Positions 44,243 to 55,665 are shown, counted from the stretch's first letter. The stretch: 64,000 bases of DNA from Geodermatophilus dictyosporus (GCF_900115505.1 NZ_FOWQ01000002.1:310001-374000), one strand, 5' to 3'. Notes: generated by a model not told the origin, from the letters alone. Numbers and translations are program-made.

Positions 44243-45952
44243 CTACACGGGGTAGAACGGCTCGAGGCCGGGCACCGGCTGGGCACCGCGGATGAGCGTC
44301 ACCCACGTGCCGCCCGACAGCTGCCACACCCACCCGCCGGCGCTGACCAGCGGCAGCTGACCGGGTGCGGCGGCCACCGATGTCGGCGGGCTGGGCAGCC
44401 CCGAGGTGGGCACCTCCGTCAGCCCCCAGCCGTCGACGCCGACCACGTAGGGCGCCGCGCCCTCCTCGCCGTCCCCGGCCAGCACCATCAGGCGGTCCGC
44501 GGTCGGCCAGGCGACGTCGACCACCGACGTCAGCCGCGGCGCCACCGGGCGCAGGTCGCGCAGGGCCACCGGGCCCTCGTCGGAGCGGACGACGGTGCCG
44601 ATGAGCAGCGACGAGCTCCCCGTCCCGCGGCTGACGACGACGGCGGCGCGCACCCCGTCGGGCGAGAGCTGCAGCGCCGTGGCCCGCCCCTGGGCGGGCA
44701 GCGTCGGGGCGTTGACCGGCTGCGGGGACCCCCCGGCCGGCAGGCGGACGACGGTCGTCTCGTCCCGGACCACCCAGAACTCCGGCCGGGTCGCGGCGAC
44801 GGTCGGCGTGGAGAAGCGGCTCCCGGTGAGCTGCGAGGCGAGCTCGCCGCCGTAGGTCCCCGCCAGCAGCGTCGCCGTCCCCCCGGACACGGAGGTGCCG
44901 ACCATGGAGGTCAGGGCGCTGGTGCGCGGGTCGGCCGCCACCGCCGCGGCGGTCAGCCCGTAGGCGCCCTCCCCGGCGGGCCCGGGGGCGGGCTGGCCGT
45001 CGTCGGTCATCAGCCGGCCGCCGTCGACGTAGTGGCCGTCGGCGTCGGCGGGCGCGGCCTCGGGGTCGAAGGCGGCCCAGTCGTCGGTGCGCTGCACGGC
45101 CTGGATCCCCTCGGCGGTCAGCGGCTCGCCGTTGGCGCTGATCTGCACCGAGCTGACGCCGTCGAGCTGGTCGAGGGTCCACACCAGCTGGGCGCACAGC
45201 TGGGCGAGCCGGGCCGCGGTCAGGTCGGTGAGGCCGGCGAGGTCGACGCTGACGGTGGTCCCGGAGATCGTCACCGCGCGGGTGAGGGTGACGCCGTCGA
45301 GCGCGTTGAGGACACCGGCCGCGAGCGCCGGCGAGGGCCCCTCGACCAGGCGGTCCACCAGCACCGTCGGCTGCGCCTCGCCGCCGAGCAGGTAGCGCGG
45401 GTCGGGCACCACCCGCTGCTCGGTCGGGTCGAGGAAGTAGGCCGCGCGCTCGTCGTAGAGCCGCTCGAAGTCGGGGACCAGCATGAGCAGGCCGTCGGGC
45501 GGGTTGGTGATCCGCCACTCCCCCTCGACCTCGACGAGGGTGAACTCGCGGGTGTAGGGCTCCCCGGCCGAGCCGGTGAACACCCCGCGGGTGTCCACGG
45601 TGCCCACCAGGTCGCCGGTCAGCACCACACCGCCGGCGTCGGTGGTCACGGTCGCGTAGTCCGGCCCGACGAGGGTGATGCCGCTGGTGTCCGACCAGGC
45701 GTCCTCCGCCTCGCCGGTGAGGTACTGCCGGGCCACGGGGTGGTTGCGGACGGTGCTGGCCGCCGCGTCGATGAAGCCGCGCACGACCTCCTCGGGCGTG
45801 CCGCCCGCCGGCGGTTCCGCCGGCTCGATGCCGACCTCGCCGGCCGGCCGGGCGGAGGCGTCGGTGATCTGCACGGGTGCCGAGGAGGTGGGCACCGTGG
45901 AGCAGCCGGTGAGCAGGGCCAGCGCGGCGAGCACCGGCAGCAGGCGCCTCAC
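44243..45952 (-). CDS. lpqB: Lipoprotein LpqB (MtrAB accessory protein)
   Basis: 569 residues. The signal peptide ends in the lipobox LLTGC (Cys17). It then has the GerMN-type domain (YLTGEAEDAWSD, LVPDFERLY, LVDRLVEGPSPALAAGVLNAL, VSVDLAGLTDLTAARLAQL) and a beta-propeller C-terminus. LpqB sits on the outer face of the membrane and modulates MtrB kinase signalling. Its ATG overlaps the mtrB stop, as in all mtrAB-lpqB operons. Confidence 0.94.
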   Translation of the reverse strand: MRRLLPVLAALALLTGCSTVPTSSAPVQITDASARPAGEVGIEPAEPPAGGTPEEVVRGFIDAAASTVRNHPVARQYLTGEAEDAWSDTSGITLVGPDYATVTTDAGGVVLTGDLVGTVDTRGVFTGSAGEPYTREFTLVEVEGEWRITNPPDGLLMLVPDFERLYDERAAYFLDPTEQRVVPDPRYLLGGEAQPTVLVDRLVEGPSPALAAGVLNALDGVTLTRAVTISGTTVSVDLAGLTDLTAARLAQLCAQLVWTLDQLDGVSSVQISANGEPLTAEGIQAVQRTDDWAAFDPEAAPADADGHYVDGGRLMTDDGQPAPGPAGEGAYGLTAAAVAADPRTSALTSMVGTSVSGGTATLLAGTYGGELASQLTGSRFSTPTVAATRPEFWVVRDETTVVRLPAGGSPQPVNAPTLPAQGRATALQLSPDGVRAAVVVSRGTGSSSLLIGTVVRSDEGPVALRDLRPVAPRLTSVVDVAWPTADRLMVLAGDGEEGAAPYVVGVDGWGLTEVPTSGLPSPPTSVAAAPGQLPLVSAGGWVWQLSGGTWVTLIRGAQPVPGLEPFYPV

Positions 45953-47694
45953 GGCCGGACCCCGGGACGGCGGACGATCGTGGGCCGCAGCGGCAGCGGT
46001 GAGCTGGTGAGGTCGGCGCCGGCGGTGAGCGGCAGGGTGAGCCGGAACTGCGCGCCGAGCCCGGGCTGGCCCCAGACCTGCAGCCAGCCGCCGTGCAGCC
46101 GGGCGTCCTCGAGGCTGATCGACAGCCCCAGGCCGCTGCCGCCGACGGTGCGCACCCGCGACGGGTCGGCCCGCCAGAACCGGTCGAACACGTGCTGGGC
46201 CTCGGCCGAGGACAGCCCCACCCCGTGGTCGCGGACGGTCACCGCGGCCGCCGTCCGGTTGGCCGCGAGGGTGATGTCGATGGGCTTGCCGGACCCGTGC
46301 TCGACGGCGTTGCCGACCAGGTTGCGCAGGATCCGCTCCACCCGCCGGGCGTCGACCTCGGCGATCACCGGGTCCGCCGGGGAGCTGACCCGCAGCTCGC
46401 AGCCGTGCCGGCCGGCCAGCGAGGACATCCCGTCGACCACCCGGCCGACGAGCGCGCCGAGGTCGGTGGGCTCCCAGTCGAGGACGGCGGCGCCGGCGTC
46501 GTAGCGGCTGATCTCCAGCAGGTCCGACAGCAGCCGCTCGAAGCGGTCGAGCTCCTCGTGCAGCAGCTCGGCGGAGCGGGCGACGTGCGGCGGGAAGTCG
46601 CCGCGGGACTCGTGCAGGACGTCGGCGGCCATCTGCACCGTCGTCAACGGGGTGCGCAGCTCGTGGGACACGTCGGAGGTGAACCGCTGCTGCAGCTGGG
46701 AGAGCCCCTCGAGCTGGGTGATCTGCCGCTGCAGGCTGTCGGCCATCGCGTTGAAGCTGGTGGCCAGCCGGGCCAGGTCGTCCTCCCCGCGGACGGTCAT
46801 CCGCTCCTCGAGCTGCCCCTCGGCCAGCCGCTGCGCGGTGCCGGCCGCCCGCCGCACCGGGTCGACGACCAACCGGGTGACCAGCACGCCGATGCCCGCG
46901 ACGAACAGGGTCAGCGCGATGCCGCTGATCGCGACCGTGGTGCGGATGAGGGAGAGCGTCTCCTCCTCCTGGTCCAGCGGGAAGGCGTAGTAGAGCTCGA
47001 TCTGCCCGGCCGACGACGCGCCGGCGGGCACCGGCGACCCGACCAGGAGCGTCGGCCGCGCCTGCCCGGAGGCGTTGGGGACCATCGCGTACTGGCTGTA
47101 CTGGGCACCGCCCGCGACGCCGGCGCGCAGGCCCTCGGGCAGCGCCGGGTAGATGCCCGGCCGGCTGACCGCGGGCGGTCGCTCGGTGTCACCGGTCCGG
47201 TAGACCATGACGACGTCGAAGCTGCCGGCCGACCCGCCGCGGGTGAGCAGCTGCTGCACGGTGCGCTCCAGGGTGGCTCGCACGCTCGCCCCGTCCCCGG
47301 CGGCGATGCCGACCACCTCGGTCTGGGCGTAGACCACCCCGGCCTGCGCCTGGTCGACCGCGGCCTGCTCCTTGACCGACAGCAGCTGCGTGCGGATCTG
47401 GCTGAACAGCACCAGGCTGACGATGACCACGACCGTGCCGGCGACGACCATCGTGATCGCGCCGATGCGCACGTGCAGCGACGAGCGCCACGCCGAGACG
47501 GCGGCGCCGGCCAGCCGCCGGGCCCGGATGCGCGCCCGGACGGACCGTCGGCGCAGCCCGCGCCGCAGCGCACGCACGTCGCGCGGGCGGCGACGGGCGG
47601 CGCGCGCCGGTGCGGGGGCCCGGGTGCTGCCCGCGTCGTCGGCCGGGGCCGCCGCCGGCGCCGGGTGGGTGGTGCTCACCGGCTCACGGAGCAC
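45949..47694 (-). CDS. mtrB: MtrB sensor histidine kinase
   Basis: 581 residues. Two transmembrane helices (about 78-98 and 254-276) flank an extracytoplasmic sensor, then HAMP (about 277-330), HisKA with the phospho-accepting histidine in SDVSHELRTPL (His344), and the HATPase motifs (RNLVGNAVEHG, DHGVGL, GGSGLGLSI). A long Arg/Ala-rich cytosolic leader precedes the first helix. It phosphorylates MtrA and governs cell division and envelope genes. GTG at 47694 has GGAG 9 bases upstream; it overlaps lpqB by 4 bases. Confidence 0.96.
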   Translation of the reverse strand: MLREPVSTTHPAPAAAPADDAGSTRAPAPARAARRRPRDVRALRRGLRRRSVRARIRARRLAGAAVSAWRSSLHVRIGAITMVVAGTVVVIVSLVLFSQIRTQLLSVKEQAAVDQAQAGVVYAQTEVVGIAAGDGASVRATLERTVQQLLTRGGSAGSFDVVMVYRTGDTERPPAVSRPGIYPALPEGLRAGVAGGAQYSQYAMVPNASGQARPTLLVGSPVPAGASSAGQIELYYAFPLDQEEETLSLIRTTVAISGIALTLFVAGIGVLVTRLVVDPVRRAAGTAQRLAEGQLEERMTVRGEDDLARLATSFNAMADSLQRQITQLEGLSQLQQRFTSDVSHELRTPLTTVQMAADVLHESRGDFPPHVARSAELLHEELDRFERLLSDLLEISRYDAGAAVLDWEPTDLGALVGRVVDGMSSLAGRHGCELRVSSPADPVIAEVDARRVERILRNLVGNAVEHGSGKPIDITLAANRTAAAVTVRDHGVGLSSAEAQHVFDRFWRADPSRVRTVGGSGLGLSISLEDARLHGGWLQVWGQPGLGAQFRLTLPLTAGADLTSSPLPLRPTIVRRPGVRP

Positions 47695-47722
47695 TCTGGT
47701 CCGCTCCGGCGGCCCGCCCCGC

Positions 47723-48451
<729 letters not shown>

Positions 48452-48463
48452 GACCAGATCACG

Positions 48464-48499
48464 GAGGCGCTGGACCCGGCGTGCCGGATCCAGCGCCTC
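48464..48499 (-). repeat. Long hairpin just upstream of mtrA
   Basis: GAGGCGCTGGA ... TCCAGCGCCTC, an 11-bp stem, extended inside by CCGGC-GCCGG, starting 13 bases before the mtrA GTG. It may be a second terminator for ahcY or a leader structure for mtrA; the direction cannot be told. Confidence 0.55.
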
Positions 48500-48522
48500 T
48501 CCTCGTGGCGACCGACGGGAAC

Positions 48523-48576
48523 GGCCCCGCTGCCCCCCGCGCCGAGCGGAGCGAGGCGTGGGGGGCAGCGGGGTCC
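48523..48576 (-). repeat. Bulged-A 3' hairpin element, copy 4 (ahcY)
   Basis: Four bases after the ahcY stop the minus strand reads GGACCCCGCTGCCCCCC and closes with GGGGGGCAGCGGGGCC, a nearly 20-bp stem with the conserved unpaired A. The loop holds CACGCCTCGC, identical to the motif in copies 2 and 3. Confidence 0.82.
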
Positions 48577-48580
48577 TCCG

Positions 48581-50077
<1,497 letters not shown>

Positions 50078-50186
50078 GTCGCTCCAGGGTCGAGGCGCCC
50101 ACGAGGGCGGGCGCTCGGGTCGCTGATCTGAGCGAGCATGCCGAGGCTTCGGCGGGGCTCGTGCCGCAGTCCAGGGTACCGGGTGC
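50078..50186 (-). promoter_or_regulatory. ahcY promoter and structured leader
   Basis: TACCCT (minus strand, 50173-50178) is a plausible -10 box, giving a leader of about 90 nt that can fold into several hairpins, one (GCGCCC-8 nt-GGGCGC) about 12 bases ahead of the ribosome site. I compared it with the SAH riboswitch consensus and saw no match. Confidence 0.4.
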
Positions 50187-51050
50187 TCAGGACTCGCAGC
50201 CGACGCCGTCGCCGTCGCCGTCGAGCGCCGGATCCCACCCCGGGTCGCCCTCGCGCACGGGTGCGGCGCCGGCCGCGCGTGCCGCGGCGCAGTCGGCGAA
50301 GGGACCGGCCGGGGCGGACGGGGGCTCCTGCTGCGCGGCGGTGACCTCGCGGCTGGGCAGCGGCTCGCCCGGGCACCCGCCGAGCACGGCGGACGCCGCG
50401 TCGTGCTCGGCGGCGGTCATCCACAGGCCGTAGGTCAGCTTCACCGCGACCTGCCGCGCGACGTAGGCGCAGCGGTAGGAGCGGTCCGGCGGCAGCCAGG
50501 TCGCGGCGTCGCCGTCGCCCTTCGCCTGGTTGAGCGGGCCGTCGACGGCCAGCAGGTTGAGCGGGTCGTTGGCGAAGGCGGTCCGCCGGGCGGTGTCCCA
50601 CCGCTGGGCACCCTTCTGCCAGGCGTCCGACAGCGCCACGACGTGGTCGATCTGCACCGCCTCGCTCGTGCCCTCGCCGCGGCGGAACTCGATGGTGGCC
50701 CCGGAGTAGGGGTCGTCGAGGGTGCCGGTGAGGACGACGCAGTCGCTGCCCGGCCGGAAGGTCTCGCCGGTGAGGTCGCGGGCGAGGACGTCGTTGCGGG
50801 TGTCGCAGCCGTTGCGGTCGGTGTCGGCCCAGGCCTCCCCGAACTCGTCGCGGGAGTAGCCGGTCTGCGGCGCGCGGCCGCGCACCGGCACCGACGCCAG
50901 CGCCTCGAGTGCGCTGCCGGCGACCGCGGCGGTCGGCACGGCGTCCCCGGCGGCGCCGGCGGAGGACCCGGTGAGCTCGGCGCAGCCGGTGGCCAGTGCG
51001 GCGGTCACGCCGAGCGCGCAGAGGCGCGCGAGGGCCGTGCGGAGGGACAC
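50187..51050 (-). CDS. Lipoprotein with HNH (DUF1524-like) and Excalibur domains
   Basis: 287 residues. The signal peptide ends in a lipobox-like LATGC. A GmrSD-C/HNH-type nuclease region follows: [74 protein letters not shown] and [11 protein letters not shown]. The C-terminus is an Excalibur calcium-binding motif: [26 protein letters not shown]. Secreted nucleases with this pair are common in actinobacteria; whether it degrades extracellular DNA is unproven. GTG at 51050, with TAGCGT 5 bases before it. Confidence 0.82.
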   Translation of the reverse strand: MSLRTALARLCALGVTAALATGCAELTGSSAGAAGDAVPTAAVAGSALEALASVPVRGRAPQTGYSRDEFGEAWADTDRNGCDTRNDVLARDLTGETFRPGSDCVVLTGTLDDPYSGATIEFRRGEGTSEAVQIDHVVALSDAWQKGAQRWDTARRTAFANDPLNLLAVDGPLNQAKGDGDAATWLPPDRSYRCAYVARQVAVKLTYGLWMTAAEHDAASAVLGGCPGEPLPSREVTAAQQEPPSAPAGPFADCAAARAAGAAPVREGDPGWDPALDGDGDGVGCES

Positions 51051-51104
51051 GGCCGACGCTACGTCCGGCCGTCCGCTCCCCCGGGCCACGACACGCGGCC
51101 GCGG

Positions 51105-51190
51105 GTCACCTCAGGTCCGCCCCCGTGGTCACCTCAGGTCCGCCCTCGTGGTCACCTCAGGTCCGCCCTCGTGGTCACCTCAGGTTCGTG
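51105..51190. repeat. 23-bp tandem repeat over the manA stop codon
   Basis: Three full 23-bp units (51105-51127, 51128-51150, 51151-51173) and 17 bases of a fourth. Units 2 and 3 are identical and unit 1 differs by one base. The fourth copy contains the last codons and stop of manA. Each unit contains the small palindrome ACCT-C-AGGT and, on the minus strand, a TGA. Confidence 0.95.
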
Positions 51191-52350
51191 GTGGCCCGGT
51201 AGAGCACGGCCGGGCCGCGCGCGGTCACCGGGACCCCCGCCGGGACGAACGCCGACTGCCCGCGCTCGAGCACGAGCTCGCCGTCGGCACCGGTCAGCAC
51301 TGCCCGCCCCTCGGCGCACAGCACCACCTGCGGGCCGCGGGTGGTGAACGGGCCGGCCTGCTCGTCGAGCTGGGCACGGGTCAGGTCGAAGTCCTCGACC
51401 GGCACCGGGTAGCGCAGCCCGCCGGGACCGAGCACCGGGTGGATGACCGGGACGCGGCCGTCGGAGAAGTCCAGCACCTCGATGAGGGCGGCCAGGTCGA
51501 CGTGCTTGGTGGTCAGCCCGCCGCGCAGGACGTTGTCCGAGCTCGCCATCACCTCGACGCCGGCCCCGGACAGGTAGGCGTGCAGGTTGCCGGCCGGGAG
51601 GAACACCGCCTCACCGGGCGCCAGCTTGAGGTGGTTGCACATCAGCGAGATGACCACGCCGGGGTCGCCGGGGTAGGTCTCGGCCAGCGTGGCGGCCCAC
51701 CGGTAGGTGTTGATGAACTCCGGGTCGTGCGCGGCCACGAAGGACGCCGCCTTGTGCGCGACGACGTCGACCAGGTGGGTGCGCCGCTTGCCCGACATCG
51801 CGAGCAGCTGCGGGATGGCCGCCTGCAGGCCGCCGCGGGCCAGCGCCGCGATGGTCGGCTTGAGCTCGGGCAGCTGCAGCTTGGCCAGGCAGTGCAGCGA
51901 CTCCTCCACCGGCCGGAAGCCGCACAGCGCCTCGAACGTGGTCAGCGCCAGCAGCAGCTCGGGCTTGTGCCACGGGTCCTTGAAGGTGCGCGCCGGGTCG
52001 TCCCGCGGCACCCCGGCACGCTCCTCGGCGAGGAAGCCGGCCTGGGCCTGCTCCATCGTCGGGTGCGCCTGCAGCGAGAGCGGCGTGTCGGCGGCCAGCA
52101 CCTTCATGAGGAAGGGCAGCCGGTTGCCGAAGCGCCCGACGACGGCCGGGCCGAGCAGCCGCTCCGGGTCGACGGCGATCGCTGCGTCCAGGGGCCGGCC
52201 GTCGGCGAGCACGCTCGGCTCGTCCGGGTGCGCACCCATCCACAGCTCCGCGTGCGGGCGGTCGGCGGGGGTCGGCTGGCCGAGCAGCTCCGGGATGACC
52301 GTCCGGCTGCCCCACGGGTAGAACCGGACCGCGCTGGTGAGCTGCCACAT
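51175..52350 (-). CDS. manA: Mannose-6-phosphate isomerase, class I
   Basis: 391 residues. Family motifs are clear: YPWGSRTVIPELLGQ, AELWMGAHPDEPS, FLMKVLAADTPLSLQAHP (zinc-binding Gln/His), DPWHKPELLLAL (glutamate ligand), EAVFLPAGNLHAYLSGAGVEVMASSDNVLRGGLTTKHVD (His ligand). It interconverts fructose-6-phosphate and mannose-6-phosphate, feeding the nearby phosphomannomutase for GDP-mannose and lipomannan. ATG start with TAGCCT 8 bases before it. Its 3' end runs into the 23-bp repeat array. Confidence 0.96.
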   Translation of the reverse strand: MWQLTSAVRFYPWGSRTVIPELLGQPTPADRPHAELWMGAHPDEPSVLADGRPLDAAIAVDPERLLGPAVVGRFGNRLPFLMKVLAADTPLSLQAHPTMEQAQAGFLAEERAGVPRDDPARTFKDPWHKPELLLALTTFEALCGFRPVEESLHCLAKLQLPELKPTIAALARGGLQAAIPQLLAMSGKRRTHLVDVVAHKAASFVAAHDPEFINTYRWAATLAETYPGDPGVVISLMCNHLKLAPGEAVFLPAGNLHAYLSGAGVEVMASSDNVLRGGLTTKHVDLAALIEVLDFSDGRVPVIHPVLGPGGLRYPVPVEDFDLTRAQLDEQAGPFTTRGPQVVLCAEGRAVLTGADGELVLERGQSAFVPAGVPVTARGPAVLYRATTNLR

Positions 52351-52481
52351 CGTCGCTGAGGCTAGGGGCGGGTGGACCACGACCCCACCTTCGCCTCCAG
52401 GCGCGCCGGGCGGAACCCCTGGAGGGGTGAGACGGGCGACTTCCCCCGGTCGGGCGTGCCCGCGGAGTGGGTCGCCGGCGC

Positions 52482-53624
52482 TCAGCGGCCCTGCGACCGC
52501 TCCTGGTCGAGGGCCAGCGCCAGGTAGACCGCCGTGAAGTCGGCCACCGCCAGCTGCCGGGCCAGGCGCGGCAGCCGGGCCTGGCGGTCGGGCTCGCCGT
52601 GCTCGGCCAGCCCGCTGACCGGCACGTTGTTGGCCGCCGCGGTGCGCAGCACCTCGGCCATCGCCTCCGCGGCCGACCGAGGCTCCCGCTCGCCACCGCC
52701 GTCGTGGTGGGCGGCGTCGGTGTCGCGGATGGTGAGCAGCCGCAGCCGGCGGCCCTCGTCGTCGGTGCGGTCGCGGAAGAAGTCGTCGGCGTCCCGCGGG
52801 GCCAGGGGGCCGCCGAGGACGGCGCGGGCGGCCACGCGCTGGTCGGGCAGCCGGTAGCCGCTGGCGGGCAGGCCCGCCAGGGTGGCCAGCTGGTCGGCGA
52901 AGCGGGTGGCCGCGGTGCCGGCCAGCGAGCCCTCGGCGACGATCACCGGCAGCGCGTCCAGCAGCTCCAGGGCCAGGGTCTTGGCCGGGTTGACGAACGA
53001 CTCGCGGGCCGGGCCGCACTCGGCGGCGACCTCGTCGAGGGTCGCGGCGACGGCCTCGCAGTCGGCGGCGCCCTGCCCGACCAGGCCCAGCCCGGTGGCC
53101 AGGCGCAGCAGCGGGGTCAGCAGCGACCACAGCGTGGTGTGCCGGACGCGCGAGCGCGGCAGCGGCACGTACGGCATCCGCGCGGTGGAGCAGGCCGCGC
53201 GCAGCGGCGCGTCCTCGGCGCCGATGCCCAGCAGCGAGACGCCGCGGCGGGCGGCCTCGTAGGCCGGCGCCACCGCGTAGGCGCCGGCGCCGGTCCGGGT
53301 GGCGACGACGGCGACGTCGGTCGGGCCGGTCCACACCGGGAGGTCCGGGCCCGGGACGACGTCGACGGTGACCGGGCTGGCGGGGCCCAGCAGCGCCCGC
53401 AGCACCGAGGCGGCCACCGCCCCCTCGCGCCGGGCGACGATGACCATCCCGCGCGGGCGCCCGCCGGTGGTGATCCGGTCCAGGCCGGCCTCGTCGGTCA
53501 GCCGGGCGGTCTCGCGGACCTGGGCGCCGGCACCGGCGACGGCCGGCAGCAGCCCGCGGGGGTCACGGGCCCGCAGCACGTCGAGGTCGTCGAGGACCTC
53601 CTCGGCCAGCTCGGGCGAGGTCAT
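52482..53624 (-). CDS. SIS-like (phosphosugar isomerase-fold) protein beside manA
   Basis: 380 residues. A SIS-type fold is suggested by GMVIVARREGAVAASVLRALL, DVAVVATRTGAG and VVAEGSLAGTAATRFADQLATL. The same gene lies between manA and the phosphomannomutase gene in mycobacteria and is of unknown function. The catalytic Glu/His of a phosphomannose isomerase are not evident. It probably binds a sugar phosphate. ATG overlaps the stop of the Trm112-like gene (ATGA). Confidence 0.75.
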   Translation of the reverse strand: MTSPELAEEVLDDLDVLRARDPRGLLPAVAGAGAQVRETARLTDEAGLDRITTGGRPRGMVIVARREGAVAASVLRALLGPASPVTVDVVPGPDLPVWTGPTDVAVVATRTGAGAYAVAPAYEAARRGVSLLGIGAEDAPLRAACSTARMPYVPLPRSRVRHTTLWSLLTPLLRLATGLGLVGQGAADCEAVAATLDEVAAECGPARESFVNPAKTLALELLDALPVIVAEGSLAGTAATRFADQLATLAGLPASGYRLPDQRVAARAVLGGPLAPRDADDFFRDRTDDEGRRLRLLTIRDTDAAHHDGGGEREPRSAAEAMAEVLRTAAANNVPVSGLAEHGEPDRQARLPRLARQLAVADFTAVYLALALDQERSQGR

Positions 53625-53815
53625 GCCGACCGGGTCCGTGCCTCGTCCAGCAGCAGCACCGGGATGCCGTCGCGCACCGGGAAGCCCCGGTCGCAGGTCG
53701 GGCACACCAGCTCGCCCGCCGCCTCGTCCACCGTCAGCGGGCTGTGGTGGGTGTCGGGACAGGCCAGGACCTGCAGCAGCACCGGGTCGAGCCCCAGGGG
53801 TCCGGTCCCGCTCAC
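53621..53815 (-). CDS. Trm112-like zinc-ribbon protein
   Basis: 64 residues. LLQVLACPDTHHSPLTVD and LVCPTCDRGFPVRDGIPVLL give a Cys-x2-3 and C-x2-C zinc ribbon, as in the Trm112/UPF0434 family, which stabilises methyltransferases in eukaryotes; in bacteria the partner is unknown. It is wedged between the phosphomannomutase and SIS-like genes with 4-base overlaps on both sides (GTGA and ATGA), the mark of one transcription unit. Confidence 0.85.
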   Translation of the reverse strand: MSGTGPLGLDPVLLQVLACPDTHHSPLTVDEAAGELVCPTCDRGFPVRDGIPVLLLDEARTRSA

Positions 53816-55179
53816 GCGCGCACCATCCCCAGCACGCGGTCGCGCAGCTGCGCCATGCGCGGCTCGTCGGGCGCCTCGACGTTGAGCCGCAGCAGCGGCT
53901 CGGTGTTGCTGGCCCGGAGGTTGAACCACGACCCGTCGGGCAGGTCGACGGTCAGCCCGTCGAGCTCGTCGAACGTCGCGCCCTCGGCCTCGAACGCCTC
54001 GCGGACCGCCGCGGCCCGCCCGGCGGCGTCGGCGACGGTGGAGTTGATCTCCCCGGAGGCGGCGTAGCGGCTGTAGGCGGCGGTCAGCTCCGACAGCGGC
54101 CGGCTCTGCTCCCCCAGCGCGGCGAGCACGTGCATCGCCGCGAGCATCCCGGTGTCGGCCCGCCAGAAGTCGCGGAAGTAGTAGTGCGCCGAGTGCTCGC
54201 CGCCGAAGACGGCGTCGGTGCGCGCCATCTCGGCCTTGATGAACGAGTGCCCGACCCGCGTGCGCACGGGCTGGCCACCGTGCTCGCGGACGATCTCGGG
54301 CACCGCCCGCGAGGTGATCAGGTTGTGGATCACCGTCGTCCCCCGGCCCTTGGCCAGCTCCCGGACGGCGACCAGCGCGGTGATCGCCGAGGGGCTCACC
54401 GGCTCGCCGCGCTCGTCGACGACGAACACCCGGTCGGCGTCCCCGTCGAAGGCCAGGCCGATGTCGGCACCCTCCCGGCGGACGGCCTCCTGCAGGTCGA
54501 CCAGGTTGGCCGGGTCCAGCGGGTTGGCCTCGTGGTTGGGGAAGGTGCCGTCGAGCTCGAAGTACAGCGGGACGACGTCGAGCGGGAGGCCGGCCAGCAC
54601 GACGGGGACGGTGTGCCCGCCCATGCCGTTGCCGGCGTCGACGACCACGCGCAGCGGCCGGATGCCCGACAGGTCGACCAGCCGGCGCAGGTGCTCGGCG
54701 TAGTCGCCGAGCAGGTCGCGCTGGGCGACCTCGGCGGTGCGCGCGGGCTGCCGGTCGTAGCTGTCGCGCTCGGCCCACTGGCGGACGGTCGCCAGGCCGG
54801 ACTCCTGCCCGACGGGCGCGGCGCCGGCCCGGCAGAGCTTGATGCCGTTGTACTGCGCGGGGTTGTGGCTGGCGGTGAACATCGCGCCGGGGACGTCGAG
54901 CGAGCCGGCGGCGAAGTAGAGCAGGTCGGTGGAGCCCAGGCCCGCCTCGACGACGTCGACGCCGCGGGAGAGCACGCCCTCGGCGAAGGCGCGGGAGAGC
55001 GGCACCGACGAGGGGCGCATGTCGTGGGCGGTGACGACCGCGGTGGCGCCGCTCTCGGTGGTCACGAGCTCGGCGAAGGCGGCGCCGATGCGCCGCGCGA
55101 CGTCCTCGTCCCACTGGTCGGGGACGACGCCCCGGACGTCGTATGCCTTGATGATCGCCGACAGGTCCGTCACTGCCAC
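53812..55179 (-). CDS. manB: Phosphomannomutase/phosphoglucomutase
   Basis: 455 residues. Active-site serine in TASHNP (Ser104), metal site DGDADR (about 243-248), sugar-binding GEHSAHYYF, and the C-terminal phosphate loop RASNTEPLLRLN. It converts mannose-6-phosphate to mannose-1-phosphate (or glucose equivalents) for GDP-mannose. It follows the operon manA-SIS-Trm112, so the pathway is encoded as a unit. GTG at 55179; a second GTG two codons on is possible. Confidence 0.94.
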   Translation of the reverse strand: MAVTDLSAIIKAYDVRGVVPDQWDEDVARRIGAAFAELVTTESGATAVVTAHDMRPSSVPLSRAFAEGVLSRGVDVVEAGLGSTDLLYFAAGSLDVPGAMFTASHNPAQYNGIKLCRAGAAPVGQESGLATVRQWAERDSYDRQPARTAEVAQRDLLGDYAEHLRRLVDLSGIRPLRVVVDAGNGMGGHTVPVVLAGLPLDVVPLYFELDGTFPNHEANPLDPANLVDLQEAVRREGADIGLAFDGDADRVFVVDERGEPVSPSAITALVAVRELAKGRGTTVIHNLITSRAVPEIVREHGGQPVRTRVGHSFIKAEMARTDAVFGGEHSAHYYFRDFWRADTGMLAAMHVLAALGEQSRPLSELTAAYSRYAASGEINSTVADAAGRAAAVREAFEAEGATFDELDGLTVDLPDGSWFNLRASNTEPLLRLNVEAPDEPRMAQLRDRVLGMVRA

Positions 55180-55257
55180 CCTCGCCTGGACTGCCCGGCC
55201 GCTCGGCTGCGTCCGGTGCCCGTCGACCCTAACGGCGGGCGCGCGCGGGCTGCGGTC

Positions 55258-55313
55258 GGCCTCGCTGCAGGGTCCCGCCGCGAGCCTGCGAGCGGTGGGG
55301 GGCAGCGAGGTCC
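55258..55313 (-). repeat. Bulged-A 3' hairpin element, copy 5 (DUF3499 gene)
   Basis: One base after the DUF3499 stop the minus strand reads GGACCTCGCTGC, and the element closes GCAGCGAGGCC with the A of GGACC unpaired. The inner part CACCGCTCGCAGGCTCGCGG is nearly that of copy 6. Confidence 0.8.
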
Positions 55314-55314
55314 T

Positions 55315-55665
55315 TCACGGGATGTCGGGGAGGACCCGCAGGTGCCCGCGGCGGGTGCCGCGGCCGTCGTCGGCCGGCGGCCGCGGCGGCTCGGGGCGGG
55401 CGGCCTCGCGGACGGCGTCGGCCAGCGCGAGCAGGTCGTCCCCGGTCGGACCGGAGTCCTCGACGTCGATCTCGTGCCGGACGACCTCCCAGCCGCGCGG
55501 CACGGTGAGCCGCTCGGCGTGGAACTCGCAGAGGTCGTAGCTGTGCGGCTCCGAGAACGTGGCCAACGGCCCGACGACAGCGGTCGACTCGGCGTACACG
55601 TAGGTCAGGGTCGCCGCCGCCGGTTGTGCGCAGCCGCTGCGCGAGCAGCGACGTGACTGCCTCAC
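55315..55665 (-). CDS. DUF3499 family protein
   Basis: 116 residues. It starts VRQSRRCSRSGCAQPAAATL and contains DLCEFHAERLTVPRGW, giving conserved cysteines and histidine typical of DUF3499, an actinobacterial family of unknown role with a probable zinc site. The C-terminus is disordered (PEPPRPPADDGRGTRRG). Two adjacent GTG codons make the exact start uncertain; GAGG lies before them. The mycobacterial counterpart lies beside phosphomannomutase. Confidence 0.82.
   Translation of the reverse strand: MRQSRRCSRSGCAQPAAATLTYVYAESTAVVGPLATFSEPHSYDLCEFHAERLTVPRGWEVVRHEIDVEDSGPTGDDLLALADAVREAARPEPPRPPADDGRGTRRGHLRVLPDIP

Noticed and set aside
50078..50186. SAH riboswitch before ahcY
   Set aside because: The conserved core (GAGGAGCGCUGC and CCCAGGCUCG-like segments) is not present.
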